DNA of 30,484 bases from Bacteriovoracaceae bacterium UBA6200 (GTDB lineage Bacteria > Bdellovibrionota > Bacteriovoracia > Bacteriovoracales > Bacteriovoracaceae): positions 1 to 30,484 of the forward strand of contig DISW01000018.1 of assembly GCA_002422605.1 (NCBI GenBank). Reading direction: 5' to 3'. Positions within the stretch are counted from its first letter, which is position 1; each line of letters opens with the position of its first letter. Position numbers and translations under genes: made by a program. Under the pieces are notes generated by a model that was given only the letters and a program-made list of their open reading frames with translations, was not told the DNA's origin and did no database searches. Shown here one piece after another: positions 22,623 to 29,558 of the stretch.

Positions 22623-22650
22623 CTCCGGGACAAATAAGATTTTCCCGGAG
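22623..22650. terminator. Possible bidirectional hairpin between convergent genes
   Basis: CTCCGGGA (22623-22630) pairs with TCCCGGAG (22643-22650) across a 12-base AT-rich loop, between the lptF-like gene and rodZ. No T run follows on either strand, so it is not a classical intrinsic terminator. Confidence 0.4.
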
Positions 22651-22668
22651 TTCAGACAAATAGAGTAT

Positions 22669-23832
22669 TTACTCAGCTTTCTTCTTTTTCTCTAACTCAT
22701 CTTCTTCAAGCTTCATACGTTTCTGATAATCTTCAGAGGTATGAAGGATATCATCTGTGGCCTTCGGAAAAAGTGGAAGCTTAAATTTAGAGTTACTTTC
22801 TTCAGGGAAAATTAAACTCTTAACCCCGGATTTAGTTGGAGCGCTGATAAGATAATTATTATAGAAAATCTTCGTTACATTAGCATTTCCAAGGAAAATT
22901 CGAATTTCTTCTCCCTGGAGAAAAAGATCACTGTCTTGTTTGATAATCACACTCTCGATTGGATTATTATCAATTTTATAACTTAACCAGGTATTACCAG
23001 TGAGAGCTTTAATGTAGACGTTTTGAAGATTTGAATCCATCGAGTCTTTAATAGGTTTTGGCAAAAGGCTTTCATCATTGTTTTCAGGAGCATCAGGAAG
23101 AATCGTGAAGAGCTTTCCACGCACTGATCTGAATTCAATGGTTGGGTAATTTCTATGAACTTCTACTTCAGATTTTTTTTCTTCAACCGCAGTTTTTTCA
23201 GGAGTGGCCGCCGTTTCGGTGGTAGTCGTCGCTGACTCATCTTTGGCAGCGGTTTCTGCCGCCGCCGGTTTTTCTTCGGGAGCTAAGGCTTTGCTGGATT
23301 CAATTTTAGGGCCCAAGTCTTTAGTTCTGGTTGTGGTAACTTCATCCTTTACGACAGAAGAAATAAGCTTGTAACCACCGATAAATACCAGAATAACGGC
23401 AACAAAAATGGCGACAGGGAGAAACGATTTGGAATTTTCAATGACCGAAGTCGCGTTCTTAATCATGTCCTGAGGAGTGGGCGTTGCTTCTTCTTTGTCT
23501 TCTGAAATAGTTTTTCTATTTGGAGAAACCATCTGTTTGGTATGGTCCAGAGATGGGAAGGGTTTTCCAACAACTTTGAAGTAAGTGAATTCAAGTTTAC
23601 TTATACTTTCTTCAGGAGGAATACCTAGTATTTTACCATATGTATTAACGAAGCCTTTGACATAGGCCGGACTTGGAAGATTTTTAAAATCATTTGCCTC
23701 AATAGCTTTTAGAATATTAAGACTGATTTTAGTTCTTTGTGCGAGTTTCTCCAAAGTGAAGTTTTTTTCAACTCTCTTCTGTTTGAGAAATTCTCCGAGG
23801 AGAGTTGTAGCATTCTGATCTTGGTTTTCCAT
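22669..23832 (-). CDS. rodZ: RodZ-like cell-shape protein (HTH-TM-DUF4115)
   Basis: RodZ links MreB filaments to the elongation machinery. The 387-residue product has an N-terminal Cro-like helix-turn-helix (residues 8-72: LLGEFLKQKRVEKNFTLEKL, ISLNILKAIEANDF, AYVKGFVNTYGKILG), a linker, one membrane helix (about 137-157), a long Ala/Thr/Glu/Lys-rich periplasmic spacer, and a C-terminal beta domain (VYIKALTGNTWLSYKIDNN, FLQGEEIRIFLGNA). This is the full RodZ order. It lies 17 bases after the PilF-like TPR gene, the same neighbour as in many Proteobacteria. The C-terminus has a Lys/Glu-rich tail beyond the usual end. Confidence 0.88.
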   Translation of the reverse strand: MENQDQNATTLLGEFLKQKRVEKNFTLEKLAQRTKISLNILKAIEANDFKNLPSPAYVKGFVNTYGKILGIPPEESISKLEFTYFKVVGKPFPSLDHTKQMVSPNRKTISEDKEEATPTPQDMIKNATSVIENSKSFLPVAIFVAVILVFIGGYKLISSVVKDEVTTTRTKDLGPKIESSKALAPEEKPAAAETAAKDESATTTTETAATPEKTAVEEKKSEVEVHRNYPTIEFRSVRGKLFTILPDAPENNDESLLPKPIKDSMDSNLQNVYIKALTGNTWLSYKIDNNPIESVIIKQDSDLFLQGEEIRIFLGNANVTKIFYNNYLISAPTKSGVKSLIFPEESNSKFKLPLFPKATDDILHTSEDYQKRMKLEEDELEKKKKAE

Positions 23833-23849
23833 TTACGCCATCCTGGGTA

Positions 23850-24683
23850 TTAGAATTCTGGAGATTCAAGCATCTTCCCTGATGCATGTGATTCCTGAGT
23901 TTTATTTTTTTGTAATTGATTTAATTCCAGCGTTTTCATTCGTGCCATCTTGGCAAATGTGCTGTTTTTAAATCTTGTATCTATTTCATCCAATTTGATT
24001 CTCGCCTCATCAAAGCGAGAAAGATTGATTAATGAAAGGGCTTGATAATAGTGGGGAGCTGGCGAATCATAACAAGTTCCCATAGAAGCTTCTTTGAAAC
24101 TCTTTAAGGCCGTATTATGTTTTCGTTGTTTGAATTGAATGATGCCCAGGTGATAGTAAGAAGGGCAATAGTTCTCATCTTCTTTAATACTTCTTCTGAA
24201 GTAGCTTTCGGCCTTACTTAGGTTGTTTTTGGCCTGAAGCTCAATCACTCCTAAATTATAATAGGTTCTGGCCTGTTTTTCATAAGTCAGGTCTTTTAAA
24301 ACTTTTTGGTAAAGTGCTTCGGCTTCTTTTATATTACCTTCTTTAAAATAAATGGAAGCAAGGTTTGTTTTAGCATCAGAATTCTTAGGATCGAGTTCCA
24401 GTGAGCGTTCAAGCTGTTTAATCGCCAGATTTTTTTCACCTTTAAAGTAATAGGCCATGGCCAGGTTATTTAAAATTTCCGAATTATCCGGATCAAGCTT
24501 GTTGGCCTGGATTAAATTCTTTAAGGCATCAGTGTATTGTTTTTCCATCAGGCTTTGGGTTCCTGCTGCAAAATAGATTTCTGATTGCTTGGATTGGACT
24601 TTGCTTTTTGAAGAACAAGCCGCAATCATCACCAAGGCCATAATTGGTAATAATTTTTTAATAAACCGGCTTAATGTAGGCAT
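23850..24683 (-). CDS. TPR-repeat lipoprotein, PilF/PilW-like
   Basis: The 277-residue product has a lipoprotein signal with lipobox IAAC (near residue 23), then about six TPR repeats, clearest at YTDALKNLIQANKLDPDNSE, KNLAIKQLERSLELDPKNSD and LSKAESYFRRSIKEDENYCP. It resembles the PilF/PilW pilotin that helps assemble the type IV pilus secretin at the outer membrane. The rodZ neighbour supports this, since pilF-rodZ adjacency is widespread. Type IV pili are needed for prey entry in Bdellovibrio, but a pilus role here is inference. I chose the ATG at 24681-24683 because GGGGAAG precedes it and the signal begins there; an ATG 11 codons earlier has no ribosome site. Confidence 0.8.
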   Translation of the reverse strand: MPTLSRFIKKLLPIMALVMIAACSSKSKVQSKQSEIYFAAGTQSLMEKQYTDALKNLIQANKLDPDNSEILNNLAMAYYFKGEKNLAIKQLERSLELDPKNSDAKTNLASIYFKEGNIKEAEALYQKVLKDLTYEKQARTYYNLGVIELQAKNNLSKAESYFRRSIKEDENYCPSYYHLGIIQFKQRKHNTALKSFKEASMGTCYDSPAPHYYQALSLINLSRFDEARIKLDEIDTRFKNSTFAKMARMKTLELNQLQKNKTQESHASGKMLESPEF

Positions 24684-24748
24684 TACTTCCCCCAAATAAA
24701 ATAGATGCTCTTTCATTCTATTTAAGGGAAGGATTTTTGTAAAACTTA

Positions 24749-25849
24749 TTAATTTTTTCTGTCTAGAATAATTAAGCTCTCAAAGTGGTAAGTTGAAGGG
24801 AAAAAGTCGATCAGTAAGGCCTTCCTGATCGTGTACTCCTCAATGTCTTTCAAATCACGGGCAAGAGTCTGAGGATCACAACTCACATAGGCGATGGTTT
24901 TGGGAGTGAAGAATTTTATCCATTCCTTAATATTTTTTAAGCCACTACGAGGAGGATCAAGAAGCAGGGACTCTATAAGTAAGGAACGTTTTTTAAGTTC
25001 TTTCTGAACGAAGCTTAAGGCCCCTGTTGCATAAAGATCTTGTGAAATAAAGTCTTCCCCAGGAAGAGTTTGATACATATCGACGCATAACCTTCTGGAA
25101 TAATTTAAACAATCTGATAGATTTCCATTTCCTCCAAAAAGGTCGAGTAAATTTGTCGGGCTTTCGGTCAGCCACTGCTCCTTCAAAAAATTTTTCAGTT
25201 TCAGATTCATTTCTTCAAAAACCTGGGTGAAACCTCCTTCTGAATAGGGGCGATTCCAGCTAACTTTCAATTCATCTTTAATCCAATAGATTTCAACGTG
25301 ACCTTCCATTACATGAGGAGGAGCTTCTTTAATCCATTGGTCATTGCAATAAAGTCTACGAAGCTCAGCAGTCACTGGAGGTACTGCTATGAGGCACTCG
25401 GGTATTGGAATAATCATAAATGACTGTGGGTCTTTCATACCTAATAGCTTAGATTTGAGACTATAATGAAGTTGAATGCGGTTTCGGTAGGCGAATCGAC
25501 GATCGGCAGCTATGACTTCTACTTGGGGCAGAGAAAAATGCCTGAAAAGTCTTTCAAAATTTTCTTTTTTATAACGGAGCTCTTGATCATAATCCACATG
25601 GAGAAAGTGACATGATGGGCAGCTGCTAAAGTGCGAACATTCAGATTTTATCCTTTGAGCAGATGGTTCAAGAAGCTTTTCTGTCCTGGCAAAGGCCACA
25701 CCTTTTCTTTCTGAAACAATAAAAGCTTCGCCCTTGTCCCCAATGGCCGTTTTGGGGATAAAGGTTATTTTATCTGTAATCTTGCTAACCCCCTGTCCCA
25801 AGCTATCAACACTGGTTATCTCAAAGGGGATAGAACGTTTTTGTCGCAT
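24749..25849 (-). CDS. RlmD-like 23S rRNA uracil-C5 methyltransferase (TrmA family)
   Basis: The 366-residue product has an N-terminal TRAM RNA-binding domain (about residues 5-60). An iron-sulfur site follows, C71-x5-C77-x2-C80 with a fourth Cys at 152, the spacing I know from E. coli RlmD (81, 87, 90, 162). The methyltransferase domain has LLDLFGGNGNLS, LLLDPPRSGLK, catalytic Cys in AYVSCDPQTLARDL, and FFPSTYHFESL. It is shorter than RlmD (433 residues). The target is probably U1939 of 23S rRNA, though paralogous specificity cannot be excluded. The ATG at 25847-25849 is chosen for AGGA seven bases upstream. The promoter region is shared with divergent trkH. Confidence 0.85.
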   Translation of the reverse strand: MRQKRSIPFEITSVDSLGQGVSKITDKITFIPKTAIGDKGEAFIVSERKGVAFARTEKLLEPSAQRIKSECSHFSSCPSCHFLHVDYDQELRYKKENFERLFRHFSLPQVEVIAADRRFAYRNRIQLHYSLKSKLLGMKDPQSFMIIPIPECLIAVPPVTAELRRLYCNDQWIKEAPPHVMEGHVEIYWIKDELKVSWNRPYSEGGFTQVFEEMNLKLKNFLKEQWLTESPTNLLDLFGGNGNLSDCLNYSRRLCVDMYQTLPGEDFISQDLYATGALSFVQKELKKRSLLIESLLLDPPRSGLKNIKEWIKFFTPKTIAYVSCDPQTLARDLKDIEEYTIRKALLIDFFPSTYHFESLIILDRKN

Positions 25850-25881
25850 TAACAAATCCTAGGATTATTAAAAAAAGAGCG

Positions 25882-25887
25882 TAAAAT
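25882..25887 (+). promoter_or_regulatory. -10-like box at leaderless distance from trkH
   Basis: TAAAAT (25882-25887, five of six) ends seven bases before the ATG at 25895, giving a predicted start one base before the codon. A GGAG also lies here but only two bases from the ATG, too close for good pairing. No good -35. Confidence 0.4.
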
Positions 25888-25894
25888 CGGAGTC

Positions 25895-27622
25895 ATGAAT
25901 TATTTTATGGGAAGAATACCATTGTTGCTCGAAATTTTCGTCAATGGTTTTTTCGTCCTCATCTATACTTTACAAAAATCTGCCCGTTTCCCGGACTTGC
26001 TTCAACAACTTCCGATGGAAATGCTTATGGAGTACGCCCTATGGGTAGTGCCTCTGATCTTATTCATAACTCTTGCTACTAATTTTCTAAAGAGTAAAGG
26101 TTTTGAGGATTTTTTCAGAAGCCATGTATTCTCTCTCATCATTTTTGTTCCTATTGTAGTTACCTGGGGTGATCTGGAATTTGTTTACTGGCTTTCAGCA
26201 GTCCATCTTTTTTCTTCATTTATCTCTTTTTATGAAAGGAATGAAGCTTCACCATCTTCAGTAGCTGCCAATACCAGTAGCTTTTTGTTTCGTTTGAAGA
26301 TGGCCCCGGCTCAGGTTGTCCTCTTGTCTTTTGCTGGGGTAATTTTCTTAGGATCTCTTATCCTGATGCTTCCCATTGCTTCATCGACAGGCAAAAGTCT
26401 TCTATTCATCGATGCCTTATTTATGTCTACCTCGGCAACATGTGTGACTGGACTTGGAACGGTTTCTGTAAGTGAGAATTTGAGTACTTTTGGGCAGATG
26501 GTTATTCTGCTGCTGGCTCAGATTGGTGGACTTGGGATTATGACACTTTCTAGTTCTATGGCCCTCATTATGGGGAAAAATCTCCAGATGCGAGAACGCG
26601 TTATCATGCAGGATGTTTTAGATACCTCAAGTTCCCAGGAACTTCTGGAGCTTATTGTCGACATCATCCGCTTCACTTTTGTGATTGAATTTGTAGGAGC
26701 GATGATTTTGACTTTTTCTTTTTACCAGCAAGGATTCGAGATAGGTCAGGCACTTTATTTTGGATTTTTCCACGCGATAATGGCCTTCTGTAATGCTGGC
26801 TTTTCCTTATTTAACAATAGCCTTGAAGATTTTAGTTTTGTTCCGTTGATTAATATCAGTATTGCGGCACTTCTTATTTTGGGAGGGATTGGAATCACGG
26901 TATTGAAAGATGTGCTTAATACGATTAAATCGAAACGTTCATTCAATTCTCTTTCCGTTCATACCAAAATTGTTCTTTCGGTAAATACCTTGTTTCTCGC
27001 TTTTGGGACGGTTTATTTATTTTTTGGAGAATTTTTAAATGCCTTCCAGGATATGACCATGTGGGAGCGTTTGCAGGTTTCATTTTTTCAATCTGCTGCT
27101 ACCAGGACCGCTGGCTTTGCTACCATAGACTTAAATTCCTTCCATCCTCATACAATCTATATGATGATTCTCCTTATGTTCATTGGAGCCTCTCCTGGAT
27201 CCACAGGAGGAGGGGTGAAAATTACGACTTTTGCGGTACTTCTCCAGTCTGTGAAAGCAACTCTTCAGGGTAAATCAAGTGTTGAGTTTTTTGAGAGAAG
27301 AGTTCCGGCAGCGACAGTGGTGAAATCAATTGCCATTTTTATCATTTCTCTCATCATTGTGAGTCTTGGACTCTTGATTATCATGCGACTAGAACCGGAC
27401 AAGAACTTTCTAGCACTTCTTTTTGAAGTCACCAGTGCTTTCTCGACCACGGGTCTCTCCTTAGGGGTGACTCCTTTTATGACGGAAACTGGTAAGCTCT
27501 TACTCTGCATTGTAATGTTTGTGGGTAGGGTAGGTGGACTTACGATAGTCATTGCTGTAGGAAGTCGTGCAGCAATGCCGAGAAAAGTAAAGTATCCAGA
27601 GGGTAAAATTTTAATAGGATAA
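25895..27622 (+). CDS. TrkH/KtrB-family potassium transporter subunit
   Basis: This is the ion-conducting membrane subunit of a Trk/Ktr potassium uptake system. The 575-residue protein contains the four selectivity-filter loops, each with the family Gly: TCVTGLG (182-188), CNAGFS (299-304), TRTAGF (403-408) and STTGLS (517-522). It also has GASPGSTGGGVKITTF, the conserved segment after the third repeat. The first 125 residues form three or four extra hydrophobic segments ahead of the usual KtrB-type start (near residue 131), so the protein carries an N-terminal extension. The trkA-like gene starts six bases after its stop. Whether it is Trk- or Ktr-type is not decided by sequence alone. Confidence 0.93.
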   Translation: MNYFMGRIPLLLEIFVNGFFVLIYTLQKSARFPDLLQQLPMEMLMEYALWVVPLILFITLATNFLKSKGFEDFFRSHVFSLIIFVPIVVTWGDLEFVYWLSAVHLFSSFISFYERNEASPSSVAANTSSFLFRLKMAPAQVVLLSFAGVIFLGSLILMLPIASSTGKSLLFIDALFMSTSATCVTGLGTVSVSENLSTFGQMVILLLAQIGGLGIMTLSSSMALIMGKNLQMRERVIMQDVLDTSSSQELLELIVDIIRFTFVIEFVGAMILTFSFYQQGFEIGQALYFGFFHAIMAFCNAGFSLFNNSLEDFSFVPLINISIAALLILGGIGITVLKDVLNTIKSKRSFNSLSVHTKIVLSVNTLFLAFGTVYLFFGEFLNAFQDMTMWERLQVSFFQSAATRTAGFATIDLNSFHPHTIYMMILLMFIGASPGSTGGGVKITTFAVLLQSVKATLQGKSSVEFFERRVPAATVVKSIAIFIISLIIVSLGLLIIMRLEPDKNFLALLFEVTSAFSTTGLSLGVTPFMTETGKLLLCIVMFVGRVGGLTIVIAVGSRAAMPRKVKYPEGKILIG

Positions 27623-27628
27623 TGTTTT

Positions 27629-28324
27629 ATGATGGTAGCAGTTATTGGATTAGGGACATTTGGCGCAAAAACCGCCTTGAGATTATTTGAGAAAGGTGCC
27701 GAAGTTTTGGCGATCGATTCCAACCCGGAACTTGTAGATCGTATAAAGGATAAGGTTTCTCATGCTGTTTGCATCGATGTGACTCAGGAAAAATCTCTTC
27801 GGGCCGTCAGTATTTCCGATGTTGATACAGCTATTGTGGCCATCGGTGATAATATTGAGATGAGCATCATGTCGGTCGCTATGCTGAGAAAGTTAGGTGT
27901 GGGACGTATCGTTGCCCGTGCTACCACTCAGCTTCATGAACACGTTCTGCGTGAAATCGGAGCTTCTGAAATTGTAAAAGTTGAAGAAGAGATGGGTGAG
28001 ATTATTGCCAGTAAAATTGCTGCTCCCCACGTCCTCCAGCGCTATAACTTTGCCGCCGGATACTCAATTGTTGAGCTAAAACTGGGGAAATCTTTCGAAG
28101 GAAAAACCTTGGTTGAGTCTCAAATTAGACAAAATTATTCTCTCAATATTGTGGCCCTCCAGAAGCGTGTTCCTTATATCACTGAAGATGGAAAAGGTGC
28201 TTATCGAGTCGTGATTAATGATTCTCCACTTCCAATGGATGTGATTGAAGCTGATGATATTGTTGTTTTAGTTGGTAGTGAAAAAAACCTGGACCGATTG
28301 TTCCAGGACCTCGAAGTAGCGTAA
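27629..28324 (+). CDS. TrkA/KtrA-family RCK regulatory subunit
   Basis: The 231-residue cytoplasmic protein gates the TrkH/KtrB pore in response to nucleotide binding. It has a single RCK_N Rossmann domain (VAVIGLGTFGAKTALRLFE with GxGxxG, then acidic DSNPE that suits NAD or ATP ribose binding) and an RCK_C domain from about residue 140 (YSIVELKLGKSFEGKTLVES, VIEADDIVVLVGSE). The size is that of KtrA rather than the double-length enterobacterial TrkA. Two adjacent ATG codons are possible starts. It is coupled between the pore gene and a membrane sensor gene. Confidence 0.93.
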   Translation: MMVAVIGLGTFGAKTALRLFEKGAEVLAIDSNPELVDRIKDKVSHAVCIDVTQEKSLRAVSISDVDTAIVAIGDNIEMSIMSVAMLRKLGVGRIVARATTQLHEHVLREIGASEIVKVEEEMGEIIASKIAAPHVLQRYNFAAGYSIVELKLGKSFEGKTLVESQIRQNYSLNIVALQKRVPYITEDGKGAYRVVINDSPLPMDVIEADDIVVLVGSEKNLDRLFQDLEVA

Positions 28325-28336
28325 CGGAGTAGAGAT

Positions 28337-29506
28337 ATGCAGCTTTCCTTAAAAAGACGAGTAACGGCCAGTTTTATTATCGCCAATGTGGTGGTGCTGG
28401 TTATGGGGTTTACAGTGTTCTTCTTCCTGGATTCCCTCAATACTCAAATTTCTTCTATCACGGTCAGTTCGAATAAAATTTCGCTTCTGACTGACGAAGT
28501 GAGAATTTCAGCAGTTTCTATTATTAAAATGCAGAAGAAAATCTTAACCAGTAGACCTACAGGTGAAGATTTAAAACGTCTTGAAAATCTTTGTGAGGGT
28601 TTTCAGTCTCAGCTCCAGCGCCTGGATAGTTTCTATACTGAAGTTGAAGCTAAAAAAATCATTTCCAAAATGCAGGGTTATGTTGATTCTTTAAAAACAA
28701 TTGTAGGGAAATCTTCTCTTTTTTATCGGGACGGGGAAGGTCTTTCAACCATTAATGAATTGACAGATAAAATCCTGGAAGCTTTTTCTGAATTTCAGGA
28801 TATCCAGTACTTTCAGAATGAACAAAGAGATAAGCAAGTGAAGTCTATCATCGGTGAAACGCGCCGGAATATGTTGATAACTCTTATTATTACATTTCTG
28901 GGAACGATTCTTTTGTCGCTGGTCGTTCCTGGCAAAATTGCGATGCCTTTTAAGAAAATTATGGATGCTGTTCGGGAGCTCCAGGATGTGAATTTTGATG
29001 TTTCCATCTATTATGATCAGGATGATGAGATCGGAGAACTGGCCCGAGAACTGAATAAAATGATCATCAGCATGAAGAAATTTGAGCAATTAAGAACTGA
29101 CCGGATTTCTGTGGAACATCGTAAGTTTGATACTTTGGCCAATATGGTTAAGAAAAACATCATGATCGCCAACGCCAAAGGGGAACTCATTTACATGAAC
29201 AATACCATGTATGGAACCCTGGAGATGCAATCCGAGGATGTTCTTAATAAAAACATTACCGATACCCTGATGCCTGACTCAATTGTAGAAACTTTCGAAT
29301 TAGCGATTAAGCGCCGCTCTAAGATTGAAAATGCTGAAATTACAATACCTAAACGCAAAAAGGTCATCGATCCGGTCACAGGGGAATATATTTTTGAGGA
29401 TACGGAGGAGGCCTATCAGGGCTATGCGAACGTATTTCCAATACGCGCCAAGGAATCAAATCTGGATTACTACATGATGATTATCTCTAAAGAGGTCTTT
29501 GTTTAG
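28337..29506 (+). CDS. Membrane HAMP-PAS sensor protein without an output domain
   Basis: The 389-residue protein has a membrane helix near residues 12-31, a mostly helical extracytoplasmic domain (32-178, four-helix-bundle pattern), a second helix near 178-198, and a HAMP domain (about 199-250: IAMPFKKIMDAV, DDEIGELARELNKM). A PAS domain (about 262-389: IMIANAKGELIYMNNTMY, YANVFPIRA, DYYMMIISK) then ends the protein. No histidine kinase, GGDEF, methyl-accepting or HTH domain follows, and the stop is a clean TAG with no frameshifted remnant downstream. AGTAGAGAT lies before the ATG; the gene starts 12 bases after the trkA-like stop, so it belongs to the potassium operon. It may sense envelope or ionic conditions and act by protein contact. 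Confidence 0.82.
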   Translation: MQLSLKRRVTASFIIANVVVLVMGFTVFFFLDSLNTQISSITVSSNKISLLTDEVRISAVSIIKMQKKILTSRPTGEDLKRLENLCEGFQSQLQRLDSFYTEVEAKKIISKMQGYVDSLKTIVGKSSLFYRDGEGLSTINELTDKILEAFSEFQDIQYFQNEQRDKQVKSIIGETRRNMLITLIITFLGTILLSLVVPGKIAMPFKKIMDAVRELQDVNFDVSIYYDQDDEIGELARELNKMIISMKKFEQLRTDRISVEHRKFDTLANMVKKNIMIANAKGELIYMNNTMYGTLEMQSEDVLNKNITDTLMPDSIVETFELAIKRRSKIENAEITIPKRKKVIDPVTGEYIFEDTEEAYQGYANVFPIRAKESNLDYYMMIISKEVFV

Positions 29507-29522
29507 TTTTGCAAATAGTGTA

Positions 29523-29553
29523 TGCTTGACCACTCACAGAAAAGGGTCAAGCA
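29523..29553 (+). promoter_or_regulatory. Inverted repeat immediately before lepA
   Basis: TGCTTGACC (29523-29531) and GGTCAAGCA (29545-29553) are perfect 9-base arms with a 13-base loop, ending five bases before the lepA ATG. No T run follows, so it is not a terminator. No Shine-Dalgarno sequence is present, so folding could affect lepA translation; it could also be an operator. Confidence 0.5.
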
Positions 29554-29558
29554 CTTCT

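Noticed and set aside
22623..22650. Strong intrinsic terminator after the lptF-like gene
   Set aside because: The 8-bp hairpin has no T run on either strand; it is listed only as a possible hairpin.
27265..27723. 152-codon open frame on the minus strand opposite trkH/trkA
   Set aside because: It spans the junction of two clear genes on the other strand and has no family features, so it is a shadow.
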